From Setaria digitata (Eukaryota > Nematoda > Chromadorea > Rhabditida > Setariidae): 64,000 bases of DNA. The first letter of the stretch is position 1; the number at the start of each line of letters is the position of its first letter. Shown here piece after piece: positions 31,401 through 46,009 of the stretch. The notes below the pieces were generated by a model. It did no database searches and was not told the DNA's origin. It saw only the letters and a program-made list of their open reading frames with translations. A program made the translations under genes and the position numbers. Location: the NCBI GenBank assembly GCA_003640385.1, contig RCAB01000083.1:121840-185839 (forward strand). The letters are read 5' to 3'.

Positions 31401-32204
31401 ACTGATTATAGTTCAAAATTTATTTTTCATTTTCAGTTATTTGCTGAACCTTATATATAAATATATTTGAATAGTTATAGAATTTACATCATAAATCAAC
31501 TGCTTAATAATTCACATGTGGAATAGACTGAAGAGAACTTTTGAAGGTTGATGTAATTGGTTTGCTTTTATAGTAGCAGTTAAATAAGAAATAGAATAAA
31601 GTAATGGAAAGTATCATTATGTATTAATTGTCAAAGATTTAAAAATATTTCCGATGTGATAGAATAAGAATACTGAAAGTGAAATTGTTTAAAAAAATAT
31701 ATTTGTGTTAGTGCTTGCGCAAATAGATGACATCATTTGTTTGCATCATTTTAAATAATTTTAAGTATCGAATCTTTCTTCCATCCAATATTTGCTTAAT
31801 TTTCAAGAAGGCTATTGAGAAGGATGTGCTAGCCTTTCTCTGTTGTTTTTTTTATAATTGCAATTGAACGATGAAATGAATTCCTGAAGATGGTCCGAAA
31901 TAACAATGTTCTATCTAATGGGTTTTTTTAAAATAACAAAAAAATTTAGAGCGAGAAGGAAAATTAATGGAATGTATATCTTCGATGGAAACGTCAAATT
32001 CAACACGTTGTAGCGTCTGAAATAATACCAAATATTTCGTTTTTTTTTTTTTTCAATTTTACATTTCAGCGTGAACTCCGTGAATTGCAAACATCAAGTT
32101 GAAGAAGTGAAGCTAAAAGAGTAAGATTCATTGCAACCTGAAACGATCATTCTTCTTTTGTTTTTTGATTTTCAATCATTAAAATAAAGGAGAAGGCAAA
32201 GTGA

Positions 32205-32684
32205 AGATTATAATTAGATAACCGTATAATTACAATTTAAAAAACCAGTTTTGTTTTTATGTAGTTCTGTTTTATATTATGATAAAAATTCAGTGAAAGA
32301 CAATCCTATCTAAAATTGTGAAAAAACAAATTTTCCATATTCAAATAGAAAAAAATTATTGACATTTGACCTTAAAAAAAGGAAGTAATAAAACTATAAA
32401 ACTTGTGCTCATTAATTTAAGAGAAAACAAAAAGACGATCATTTTGCTTGTAAAATACTCAACAAAGAATTTTCGAAAAATAGCAATAGTTGTTGATTTT
32501 TAAAGCATTTAAACTGACAACTGACCAAATTCTCAAAAAGCACTTGCACAGAAATGTTTGATTGTCGTAAAAATTGGTTTACACACAAGACTTGTGAAGA
32601 AAGTGCTATAAAGCGCACTTATTCTTGTTCCAAATTTATGCTCTGCATGTAAGATTATAATTAAATAACCGTATAATTACAATT
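32205..32684. repeat. Pair of dispersed 33-bp near-identical repeats
   Basis: Copies at 32205-32237 and 32652-32684 share the 33-mer beginning AGATTATAATTA and ending GTATAATTACAATT with one mismatch (G or A at the 13th base), each followed by an A run. Flanking sequences differ. The core is itself an imperfect palindrome (ATTATAATTA against TATAATTACAAT). They may be ends or remnants of a small non-autonomous element. Confidence 0.7.
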
Positions 32685-35600
32685 AAAAAAAAAAACCGGA
32701 TACGTTATATCTCCACCTTGACTCATTTCTACATAATCTTAGCATTAGAGTCTAATTAGATGGTAGGTTAAAGTCGGGAATATGCAACAATGGTTTTTTT
32801 CTCCCGATCAACTAATTTTTCCACAATTTAATTTTTTAAATTTTGCTGGGAAATGGCAAAAAGATATCAATTACTAATTATTAACTAAACATTGTACTTT
32901 TTTCACGAAAATTTACGAAGAAAAATAATAATTTGGTAGAGCAATATTTCTTTGTTTTGTTCTCAACTTTTTTAGTCGTTATCATTCTTGAATTCCAGCT
33001 AAAATTAAAATATTGATCTAGTGGAAGAAATTCAAATGATTTCCTTTTTTAGCGAAAATATTTTCACATTTTAAGTAAATCTTTTTCTTTAGATAGCTCT
33101 CAGCAAAACTGATATCATATATGTCAGTCGGATATCATTTTTCCGTTACTTTTAATTTTTCAAAATTGTTTTGCTTGTTAAATAGTAAAAATAATTTTCG
33201 AGTCTAAAATGAAAGTGATTAGATGATTGCCTATAGGAATTACTTTCACAGACTGAAAAATGAAGAAACAGTTAGATATTCGTTAAAGTATTACTGAATG
33301 TAAACATCCCGTGAAGGGCTTAAGAAAGACTTCAACTATTTTTTTGGTTATTTATTTATGCATCTATTCATTAATTACTAAACTCTGGATTAATTACAAC
33401 AAAATAATAAAAGAAGAATGATAATGTTCCTAGAAGTTTTTTTACCCACAATTATTAAAACAAATTCTATAGCATGTTTTTTTAACCACGCATTTAATTT
33501 AAAGAAGTCAGTGCAAAAAAAAGTGGCGATATTTTATTATGGCAATAAAATGTCAGTCTCAGATGTTATAAAAACTGTAAAATACTTAATTTTTAGTTTG
33601 CATCGAGGAATAAATCAAATTTTTGAAATATGATTTGAAATTAATTGAATAAAACATATTAGCGTTTACTTTTCTCGAAATTTTTGTTACATATTGCAAA
33701 AGTTTTAGAGTTCCAAAAGTTAGCAGTAAAATTTACCAGCAAGTATTACATTATTAATACTTAAACTGAATTTTTTGACTTGGTTTCGTTACACCAAAAA
33801 TTTACTGCTTGGAACTAACCGAAAAAAGATTTTTGGAAGATGCAAAGTTAGAATGCATTTCACATTGCATCAAAATTTCCACAACCTTTCTTGTCTGTTT
33901 CATTCTTGCTAATTACCTTTTATTTAAAAAATCTCTAAGAAAAAGAAAAAATTTTAGTTCCTTGATAGTTCCTTTTTTTGTAAATTTACAATTTCAAGGC
34001 TTGAAGATTTTAATTCGCCAGCTAATAATTGTAATTTCACTTAACTTCTTTGCATTTAAAAGGTAAAAAAAAATCAAAATTAAATTTCTCACCTTTAAAT
34101 TTTTTAAAATATCTTAATGAGCAGAATTATTTATCTTATTGAAATTAACGGACGTATTTGTCACAGAACTTATCAGTGGCAAATGAAACTGCTGATAAAT
34201 AAAGTTGAAGTGAAATCGAACAAAGCTACCAAACAAATGAACCATATTAGCTAGAACATAAAGTTGGCAAAATTTTCAATAAATGAAATATATTAACTTC
34301 ATCAGCCACACTATTTTTTTGCTCCTTTTCGACTGAATATATTTATCGTTGTTGAATGACGAAAATTAAGTTTCGAGTAAGAAATGAGGACGAAAAACAA
34401 CTACTGAAGCTGAAGATGAGAATTTCTCCGGAAATTTAAAAGCAGGGAAATGATTGCTACAAGCAGCAATGGAATATTTTATAAACTAAATTTTTGACTC
34501 TACATTTAATTTTCTTGTTTCATCTGTTTTTCTTTTAAAAAAGAACGTGTGTAGTATAAATTGTTCGATTTCAATTACTGAAGTTGCTAAATATTAACAA
34601 TTATCATATATCAGCACAATTAAATACATGAAAATGAAAAAAAAAAGATAAATGATAGATGAAGCAACAAATAAAGCAGAAAAAAACTGAAAATTTTGAA
34701 ATTTCAGTTAAAAAGAAAAACAAAAACTGAAATAAAGGAGATCCAAATAATTCCATTATGTTTGTTTCACTTATATTTTGAGAGGAAGATAATTATACAT
34801 GCAAATATTTCTTTTTCTAAATATTTACTAAAATATATTCCAAATAGCATTTTTGAAGAATGCCCAGTTGAATGTTGGAAAAAGCCCACACATTACACGC
34901 TGTGTTACCTTAGTGAAGGAAAAAAAATGATAATTCATATTCCATTACGAATCTTTCCTGTTTTTAATTATTCATGCCATTATTTTTTAATCCTAATTAT
35001 TATTTATTTATCATGCTTTATATTTTTCCTTACACTATAAAATTCAATTTCGTCATTATTTCGCAAAAAATTTTTCAATAATTACCAATGTTATCAATTT
35101 TTACCATCTCTCTACTTGTTACTTCTTTTTTTGAAAGAACGAACTTGCAGGCAAAAAAACTAAAATCTTTTCTGGGCAAGTTTTATTGAATTGGGTGGAA
35201 AGAATAGTTAAAGAAGCCAAATTTGAAATTCACTGTGATAAGAGGATTAACAGTTACTGAACTTTTTATTTCTACTGATAAGATAGCGAAGCAATGGTGG
35301 AAAAGAGGTAAGCTTAAAATAGTGAAATCTATTGAATTTACCTGACTCATCATACATTCTAAATGAAATTTTTGCTTGGTATAAATCATCGTTTATTTCA
35401 GAATAATACGAGAGAATAATTAGAATAAATTTTAATTGGTTCTACGAAAATAAGAATGATCTAATGCATTTTAATGGAATTAATGTAATAGACACAGATT
35501 TGCAAATTTTAATACAACAAAATTTAGATAGTAAAAGTTAGAAAATTTCAAATATTCATGAGAAACGGTGTGAGTTAAGGTGAAAAGGGTAAAAGATAGT

Positions 35601-36280
35601 GAACTTATTTATCGATAACAGAAAAATACTTCGTTAATAATATTTTGTGGCAATTTTTCATCAACTGAAAAGAAGTTGTTTTAAGACACTATCAGGTAGC
35701 CACTTCGACACTTCCAATTATTAGTGGTGCCTACTGGAAATGAAAAATTGGCCCTTACGACAGTGACAGAGAACAAGCTGATTTTTGCTTTTATACACGG
35801 ATCCTGAAACATCTTTGAAGACGTATGTATTAACTCCTGCTAATTTAAAAGAAGTTAATTAATCGCTTATGAATGATTGCAGTATATGCTGTGTACTTAG
35901 GGAAGGAAACGTCTAGGGCAAATGGCAATGTATATGTGAAATAATATATTAGATGCACGGGAACTAAGATTTTAATTTTTCTATTAAAAACAAAAGGAAT
36001 ATATCCATTGGGCTAATTTCTGTTTGAATCGAAATTTCCTAAAACTGCTTTCTTTTGTATCAGTTTTCAAATTGCCTTGGAGATTAAATTAAGGAAGAAT
36101 TCCAAAGAGTCTAACTTCTAAAAATGATGACTGGACTTCCAGAATTCTTGTCTGGTTATCTTTTAAGGTCATACTTATTATCGTACTCTTGGAAAATAAT
36201 ACAGTTAAAACTGTCTGTTAGATCTAACCTTATTTTCAAAAAAATTATGCCTGTTTAATTGGAAGAAAAAAATCATTTAG

Positions 36281-36346
36281 TTTCCTTGTTTCCTGATAAA
36301 AAAGAATATGAAGTTATAAAAGGAAGTATTTTATCAGAAACAGGAA
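36281..36346. repeat. Imperfect inverted repeat (stem about 18 bp)
   Basis: The left arm at 36283-36301 (TCCTTGTTTCCTGATAAAA) pairs with the right arm at 36328-36344 (TTTTATCAGAAACAGGA) with two single-base bulges, around a 26-base A+T-rich loop. No coding context. It could be a foldback remnant or simply chance in A+T-rich DNA. Confidence 0.55.
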
Positions 36347-38227
36347 AATAAAATAAATACAAATTATTTTCTTTCAAAGACAAAAGCTTTGCCAGAATAA
36401 ATTTCATGAAAAAACAGCATGCACGTGAGCTCCTTAAATCTTCTTATTATCTTATCATATCAAGAATCAAGCATAGAAGAGAGACATCGAAGCATTGACA
36501 TTAGCATTTGTGTTTTAAAATAAATTTATTGCTTAAATTTTGATGAAAAGTTTCATGCTTAAAAATACGGAAGAAATAAAATGAAGAAATCTATCACCGA
36601 AAATTAGAAGAAATCAGTTATATCATAAAACAAGAAGGTCAGCTGATAACTAGAATTAGGTGGCTTGAAGTGAACTGAATTCCCAGCAGTTTCCTCGAAA
36701 ACTAAAAGTGTGCGGAAAGAAATCTGGAAAATGAGCTCGATGAGTTCTTTTTTTGGAGCTGTTAGGTACAATTAAATGATGATAATTGCATAATGTGGAA
36801 AGATGATATAAAGTCTATGAAAATATTATATTTATCAATAAATACTTTCGATAATAAACACCTCTCGAATTAGTCGCAGTTGAATTTTTGAAGTGGTAAT
36901 TTTAAGAATGAAATGGTTAAAAACAAGAAAGATTTGCAATTAAAAAACATGAAAATTCATTTTCTACATTAAACTTAACTGGTAATTGCTCTCTTGCATA
37001 TATAGTCTATATCGATCAAGTCCATAACCAAAACCTAACTAATTAGTATTTGAATATTAAATTTTGGCGGTTGATTGTTATTACTTAATCAGAAAAATTG
37101 AAGCTTAAGCGATTGAAACGAAATCAAATTGGAAAAAAATTATTTGTGTTATTTAAAAATTAATGACCAAATTTAATTACTCATTGAAATTCCGCAAGGT
37201 AACGATACATTACATTCGGTTGGCTGAACTAGCATCAAAACTTTTTTTTTTTCTTCCCTTCATCCTCAAAAAATTCAAAATGTATAATTTGATTTTAATT
37301 TTGATTTGTAATTATTAATTCGATTGAAATATGTAAATTTCAAACGCAGAATTTTGGAAATCATTTTTATTTCTTTGCAAAAATTTGCAACAATATTGGA
37401 CGGAAATGACCTCGGACAAATGTTGCGAGAAAGGAGCAGTGATAAGAGATACTTGAATGTGATATAGAAGTTTTTGAGATGGAAAACTAATAACTTCTAA
37501 ATTCCAACCGTTTACATGAAACTGAGAGGTTGATCGTTTTTATGCATCAATCTGAGCACCAACTTGTCGATTGTTGATTAAGTTGTTGATCGATTCAATG
37601 TGACAGTCTGAATGCTCAGTGGTACGGAATCAAAAAAAACTGGATAGCATCTGATAGTTTGGAATGACTAGACTATTCAATGAAGAATCGGAACTGGATT
37701 GTGCAACTCCTTTTCTTGATAACTAATAACTAAATAATAATAATAAATTTCTTCAAGTTAGTGACAATAACGGTGAAAATTCCAAAAATGATTAGCATGA
37801 AATGATTGTGATAATTAGGAAAGATAGACCACGAAGGACGGGTCTCTTCAAGATTAGTTTACCAAATTCCAACATTATTTCTTAAAAAATATTTCAAGTA
37901 ATTTGCTTGACTTCGTCAATGAACCAGTACTATTAATAAAGTCTAATAATGATAATAATCTTATTCGCAATTATTTCTAGCCAAATCACTATCTTTCTGT
38001 AACGTTGATAGGTTATTCAAATGCCACCTTTTAGTTAAACATACGTGTGTCTATAAATACTCCAGTGGCAAAGATAAATGGAATGTGATTGTGTTTTCTT
38101 CACCAATAAAATTTCTGCTGTAGACGAAATCGCGCCATCACCTATCACCGATTGCACACCTTTACCTGTAAGAAGAGAAAATCAGTATTGCTCCATTACT
38201 TGTTAGCGCTAATGCAATTATTTCAAT

Positions 38228-38330
38228 TTCAGTTAATTATTATTATTATTGGAACTGACATTATTATTGTCATTATTAAATCCTGCTATTGCTCTGATTA
38301 TTATTGCTATTGTTATCATTATTAACTTTT
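38228..38330. repeat. ATT-rich degenerate triplet repeat
   Basis: Runs of TTA/ATT triplets interrupted by GAA, GTC and CTG triplets in non-coding DNA. No open frame of interest. Confidence 0.65.
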
Positions 38331-41300
38331 AGTTGAAAAAAGAAATATAATTTTTTATGAATAACTGCAGCAATGATTTTTTTCTCGACTTGAATAAAAT
38401 ATGATGGTTTGATTATCCGAATAAGAATGCATGATTTCATATTACTTCTGGATCTCTTAATGATTACAATCCACTTGTTAATTGGGAATGTTGATTTAAC
38501 AATTTCTGAAAATTGTTTAATAATAAATCTGTTAATTCATTCTAAAGAATATTTAAATTGATATAAAAAAATATTTGTAACAAAACCATCTTGTCATGTT
38601 GATATACATCTATTTCTTTAAGAAATTCGATCAACCTTTCAGACAGATCAATATCAGTGACAAACATCACCAAAGGTATTTACAACAACATTTGTATGTT
38701 TGGTTGCATTAATTTTCATCAAAGTTGATTTGATTTAATTCGATATAAAATCATATGAAACTTTTGAGAAATAATAACTTAAAATTGAAATTTTTAAAAT
38801 TTTGCAAATCTGTTACCGAATTTCAATCTCATTAAGAGAAACAATTTACTTTGGTAATAGGAAGATTGGTTCTTGTAAAATGCAGTAGTCGAGCAAGGTG
38901 AATATTAAGTGAAATAAGTGAAAAGCATTATCTGTTCAATGAACTTTATCAAATATTTTTTAGAGCTGGTCAATGTTCATTTTTATTTTAGTACTGCACC
39001 CTGATATCATGAATAGTTTGGATATTTCATTATTGTTACACTGTTGCCGATATCAGTACAATATTTTTATACTGAAAAGAAACCGAGATACTGAAATCTT
39101 CGGTAAGAAGTAGTTAGAAAAACGGAGAATATAATCCAGCAGATGCATTTTGGAATTCAAACGTTTCTGAATGATTAAGAGCTGAACTGTTAGAAGTTTT
39201 TCTGATATAAATTCTTTTATTCTTTTAGGCCATCAAAACTATAAGAAATGACAATGCGTAGTTCTGCTCCAAAAGGATTATATCTTCTTTTGTGATAGGT
39301 GATATAAGTTTATTTTATGCACAATTATGTGCACTAGTCATGACTCTTTGAAGTTGTATGGAATACATTAGAGTTATTATGAAGTTATACGATTTAATAC
39401 AAATTGAACAATAATTCAAATATATTAGTTGAAAGTGATAATAATAAATGACAGATTAGACGTAATTGACACAGGTATTTATGGATCAGATGTCAAATCA
39501 GGTATCATCTACATTCAATCATTTTTTATTTCTCGCATTGCTAGCTCAACATCTTAATGTCTCGAGGAAATGAGTTGAAAAATGAACTTTTTTTAGCTTA
39601 TCCATTCTTCGGTTATTGTTCTAAATGTAATTTCGATCAACTTAAATTATTGTAAATTTGCTCATCTTGCAGACTCAAAAATTCCTTCACTGCTGTCATA
39701 CATGTCTAAGAGTCGCTTATGTTAAATATCTGAATGGATACTTGCTGACTTGACTATCACTTACCTCTCAATTTTCAGTTACTTTTAGATTTTGTCATTC
39801 TTTAGAGTGAGCCATTTTTCTAAGTTGATCATACCAATTTCAACTAGTATAGGATTTGTTTGAATATAAGAATGATAAATTTCCTTACTTTTAGAAATTT
39901 CAGCAGCAGGGAAGCTAAATGACAAGTATTTTGGAAATTATGGGATTGTGACAGTAATCTCGAGAATATTTCCTTCTCTGTACTCTAAAAAGAGTTATTT
40001 GTGTTTGTCATTTTTTGAATTTCAAATGTTTGGAGGAAGAGGAAACAGTGAAAATTTGGTAGAGTATTTGATTGAATGTTAATGGAAGTAAGTGATGTTA
40101 GTGTTCTTTGAGGTAAGCCGATAATATGCGTTATTAGAAAGGGAGGGATAAGTCGTAAGACAACTTGAAGAGCCTATTATTATGACCTCTTAGGAAAGGT
40201 TTTCATTTGATGTCGCAATCGGATTTCCATCAAGTCGCCTTCGACTTTTCCATTCCATACATCCGAAGACCTTTTATGTGGTTGTCCGTTCCGCCGTTCC
40301 GTCAATGGAGCAGCTGTCATTCGACAAATTTGCTGCTAATCACTTATTTTTGAACTGAGCCGCTAGACCACGGTGACATTGGCAGCATTTGTTGTCGTGA
40401 TAAAACTGTACGCTACTGATATCGGCACCATACCGGAAATAATGCTCAAGATAGATGATCATTTCAGTAGTATTGATGCAAGGCGACATCTGACAAATGG
40501 TGCAAATATTTAGTCGATGGTATCGTATTCCTTCCTATTTTTTCCTCTTTTTTCATTTCCTTTATTTCACTCCCTCATTTCAACTTTTTCTTTTTTCTTC
40601 TCTTTTCTTCTTGTCGAATGATTTTCATTGATTTTTTTTGGATGTGAATCAAATCGATGAACTGTCACATTTTCCTCGTCTAAAATATCCGTTAAATGTC
40701 ACTTATATTTCTATTCATAATAAATTTGCAGTAAAATCAAACTAATCAATTGATTAACTTGCCTTCAATTCACTCCGCACTGAAACTGCTTAGCCCCGTC
40801 TTGTTCTGAAGTGGAATGAGTACATTGAAGACTGTGTGCAAAATCGGGCCACCGTACCTCATTAATTTCGTTCCGTCGAAACCAGGAAGGGAAACTGTTC
40901 GGAACTAGGGATACGGTGGTTTCAAAATGGAAGATTTATGATGGAACTGAACAGGAAAAGAAAAGAAGGCGAGAGAGAGTTAATATTGTTTGGCCTTTCT
41001 TTGATAGTTATTCATCGTGTCGCTTCGCCTTGTCAACTGCGCCTTTTTTTCTCACAAAATTTTTCAAATAAATAGACTCTATGAAAAATGATTCACTTAG
41101 TTGTTCCATAAACGTATGCTATTTTCCCTTATGACCTTCCACTCAGCTGTAGTAATTAATCTGATAGATACCGCGGCAACTCGTCTGTGTTATATGTTTA
41201 TAATGGATTAGACTAATACTTTTTCTATGATTCTTTAAAAAAGAAAAAAATTACACCTCTCATTATGTTGCACACATTCATTTTATTATTTCGGAATCTT

Positions 41301-43611
41301 CTTTTCGAACAGCTTATTAATATCATTAATTATTAAATTCTAAATATCAGTTTCTGGATTAATAAGACCGGCTCTGGCTACATACACATATCTATTGAGA
41401 AACAAATTACAGTTGATAAAGAAGTGGAGCACAATGGTTGATTAGTAATTAAACTTATTCGTAAGAGAGCAAGCATTTTGTTAGTCTTTAGAAAGAATTG
41501 GTGATAGGTTGAAACCTTACATAAACGAACGAATCGGATAGAAATACTCTTGGCTCTTGGCACACATGTGCTATCGTTTGGTTTTAGATACTTTAGTTAT
41601 GCTGCCTATTTTATTTCAATACTAAATCGTTTATTTCCTAATTCTCTTTTTTGCTTTTTTGAATTCAATTTGTCTTCAATAATAATTAATGAGTGGAAAT
41701 AGTAATCAGTGAATAATTAATATTGATAACAATCTCATTGGTTCTTGATAGAGCTTCTCTTTCATGTAGAAAAAAATATCACAGAGTTATTTTTATTTTT
41801 CAATCTTGCAAAGTTCTGCTTCCTTTTTTTTGTCTAAGAAAAATGAAAATTTCAAAATAGATTGAAATTTCTCAGGAAGAAAAGATATAGAGAAGCAAAA
41901 TGACAAGACGGGTACAGCAAGGCAGCCTTTTCCACCTGAAATTGATAAAATTAAATCAGATCGATGCAATAACCGTCCATCACTTACCATACTATGAAGG
42001 TCAAAGTGGTTAACTGATGGAAATTATTCATGGCGCCATTAATTCATATTGATCATCAACAAGCCGTAAATCATCCTCTCGCTTCGTTTCCTTTTTTGAT
42101 AATTATTCTTACCGTATGAATCGAACTTACTTCATTCTTCTGATGATGGAATCCTGAAATCATTACTGGCTTGATGAAAGGTCCGATCAGCAAGCGAAAT
42201 GATTCACTATGAAATTATCATTTGATCTTTTGATGTAAATAAACTTTAAAAAACTGTTGACCAATTTCTTATTTATTTATTTTGACTGAAAGTAGTTGTC
42301 CTACTGGATACATATAAAAGTAACTCAAAGCAACAGTGGTTTTGTAAATGGTGAACTGGACGGAAGCATTGCTAGTTAAGGATTAATCAACTGAACATTT
42401 CCTTGCTATTATAGATTCTGATTAATACTGAGTACTAGTCTCTAATGTTGTAAGTGAACTGGGCTAGAGTAATTTTTTTAATCTGATGGAATGAAATAAT
42501 ATATGGAGATTGAAAATTAATTAACTGATCAATAAAAATTCACCAACTGAGCAAGAGCCTAATGATAAATGATCATTACATCTTTGCTAATTAATCCTGA
42601 TTAACAAGCCAGTAAATTGAAGGCGAGTTATTTGAAATTCACTAGATCATTCAGTAGTGAAAAAATGGCCTTACATTAATTCCTCAGTTCCATCCTCCTC
42701 CCAAATTTCCGTTTTCTTTCTACTCTGCCGTTATCAAACGGCAATTATCGACAACTTTAAGCGTCCTTGTCACTCAACATCCTACGTCTACTTCTCAAAC
42801 ACGTCGAGTGTCATCCCAGTTATTTCTTCGTCTTTCAAATCGTTGCCATTTAATGAACTGTCCCGTAAACGATCGAATGAACGGGTGATGAAACACGTCG
42901 AGCCATCTAAACAACGTGAATGGAACGTGAAGAAAGTCGTCATCTTAACAAGTAAGTACTGTTGCAAGTAAACAATATTTCAGAAGCCTTTTAAAGTCTT
43001 TTTCATATTATTCGTGCTGATTAGTATACTTTATTGATTGATTCATTTCGAGTAAATGATTTCAGTCGGTAGTGCGTTCAAACTGACCTTAGATCTGAGG
43101 AACCCATTAATCTCATGCTAATTACCGTCGTCTCCTCAGGATAACCTTGTTCATCTTCTCGAGCCTCCCGCTACCTTTTTCTATGATCCATTAACGAGTT
43201 GCTGTTGCTAAGTAACGATGAGGGAAACCACTAAGTCTGTGAAATGGAATCCCTCACCTTTTCAACTTCATCCTTGCTGTTTCATATTTTGTAGCCAAAA
43301 TTCCCAATTTTCTAATTCCTTTTTAGACCTAAGCTTTAAATTAAACTGTATCCAATTGCTGATAAATCTATTCAGCCCCTGTCCACTATCACCTAATACT
43401 GTCATCATCCATGATAACATGCTTCTCTTCCAATCATTTTACTATAATTTTTTTTGTTTACTTCTGTCAGTTACTTCCACCTTAAATTATTGCTAATTAC
43501 AAGAGACAAAACTGCTCCAAGTGAACGATACACTGATAGAATGCATAACTCAAAAATGTTTGATCAGTGCGGAGAAAAATATTGTTGGAAAAAGCTGATT
43601 GAATGAAAATT

Positions 43612-43661
43612 CTCCTTTCCCTCTCTCTCCTTCTCTCTCTCCCCTCTCTCTCTTTCCCTCC
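43612..43661. repeat. CT-rich microsatellite
   Basis: A roughly 50-base interrupted (CT)n / C-rich pyrimidine tract in non-coding DNA. A shorter tract of the same kind lies at about 13708-13736. Confidence 0.85.
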
Positions 43662-46009
43662 TTGAAGGGATTTACTGTCTAAGATTTTAAAAGAGTAATC
43701 CTTTCTTTCCTTTACTCTAATCCCATCCAGTAATTCTAACAAACAGGCGTTGAAAAGTGTGCGTAATCATTGTTCTGATATTTTCCATTTTTTTTTGTTT
43801 TTAAATTTAAAAAGTTTTGCAGACTTTTCTTCACTTCAGTCATATCGTCATATTAACTGGTAGTTGTATAAGTGTTAAAGTTGTTTAGCAATGTCCGTAT
43901 GCGTCCATGTTCACGTATGCTTACAAAATATTTCAAATGTTCTTATTTTTTCACGAAACAGATTTTTATGGGAGTTTAACGTCGTTTTTAATGATAACTA
44001 ATTAATAGTCCCGATAAAAAAATCTATTTCATGAAAATACAATAATTATCATTTGTGCGCATTATTTTTGGGATTTTGTAATGAATGAATGGATAAAATA
44101 TTTTAAATAATTTATCTCTGTTGTCAAGCTGATCATTTAATTTGCTCCTACAGGAAATAGAACATCACATCGATGCCGTCAAGATGGAACGAAGGAAAGA
44201 AGGGAAGGAAAAGGATTGTAATCTGAGAGGTACCGTATATATAGCTAAGTAAGCAGGTGGACTAAAGTTGAGGAGTAAATTGAAACTTGTTGCCGTCAGG
44301 TGTCATTAAGCTACGGAACTGCTGTCGCTCAATTATTAATCAATTCTCGACATGATGTCAATCATACCGATGACTAAAGTTTAGTTTTCCGTGACTCTAA
44401 AAATGCTTTTTCTCATCTCTTTGAAGTTGTTTTAATTCACGGCCTCATTCCTCATTGAAATAATCATTCATTAAATAATATTTTTCTCTCAATGATTTGT
44501 TGCTTCTTTGAGCAGCACCATTTGGAATCAATCTCTTACCGTATGCATCACAGTAAAATACTGAAATTTAGTGCCGTTTTCATAAAAGCAACGAGAGCCT
44601 TTAGTGAATGAAAGAAGTGACATTCAGAATAGTTTTACTTTGTGACCAATATTTACTCGAAAGCTTTAGATGAAATCAGATTAACTAAAATTAGGGAAGT
44701 GAAGAAGTCTTCAGACGACTAATTGAAAAAGATGTTACCAACATCATTCACCTAAGAAATTTTCGAAACCTCAAATCTCGAGGATCTAATTAGTCAATCT
44801 TCTCTAAGAATCCATTAATACTAATAGCTTGCTATATGGAAATATTGAAATGTTTTAGTTATTATTTTGAATTTATAAAAGGGAAACTATGCTTGTTATC
44901 ACATTAAATATTACCGCTTTTTCGCTACTAATTCTTTGATGCATACTTTCTTTACGTCTATTCCACGTAATGGCGCACGTTTTCTTAATGGGAATGTTCA
45001 ATTATTTTGAACCAATTAGAAAGAATGAGAAATTGGGAAAACGTTCGGAAGTTTTGTCAAGTTGACATATCCTTTAATAGTTATAATTTTGTACCGAGAC
45101 AGAAAAGTTGACATATTTCCTCGTCCTTATTCTTTCATTCCCTTTTATTTCCCATTTCATCGTCAACGTTCTAAGATTTTGTACATCCGAAAATGTGTAT
45201 TAAGCATACGTTCGACATCAGTGAACAGGACCACATTCCTGGTTTTTCCAGTCAACCGTATAAAATTTAATAATCATATCGACTAACTGAATAATCGAAC
45301 CAGACATAATTTATTGAACGGAAGTTAGATTACTGTATCAGTCATATAATTATTATAATTTGGTTTTGGTCGCAAACTTTTCTCAGTCACTAAATGTTGC
45401 AATTATTGATTCATTCTCTGTCTGCTTTTTCTTTTTGTTCAAATTTTTTGTTAAATTTGGAGAAATAAATCAATTTTTGACAGGGATATCAAAATTTTCA
45501 AACAGATAAGAATTGCGGTCGAGAGTCCTATAATCGGAGAAAGAGAAGTTTTTCACCTTCTCATCACAAAAAAAAAAATTATATTTTCTTTGGGAAAACT
45601 TAATTAGTTATTGAAGCAGCTGTGCTGCATGATGTTTGAAAAGCTTGAACTAAGAAGTTTACTAGATATATCACATCTATATTTAGTAAGATTAAATGAT
45701 TTGAATGATAAATTATCAGTAACGTAGTGAAAGATTCTATGATAGATAAGGTAGATAAGGTTACTGTTTTAACTTAACGTTTGTATTTATTATAAATTAG
45801 AAAAGTGAACAGTTTGATTGGAAAAATTGATGGCGACGATCAAAAAGAAGTTGGCACAAAGTCGAGTGGAAAAGAGCAAAATAACCATTAGATTCATTCG
45901 CTTCTTCCTCCCATTTAATATATGCAATTCGTGTTATACTGCGTCCAATTCTCGACGAAACATTTCAAAGAAAATAGAAGAAAATTTATTTTATTTGAAT
46001 GGTACGACT

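Noticed and set aside
34696..35040. 114-codon plus-strand frame with a hydrophobic C-terminus inside the desert.
   Set aside because: A frame of this length is roughly expected once by chance in about 24 kb at this base composition; it begins with a non-ATG codon and matches nothing.
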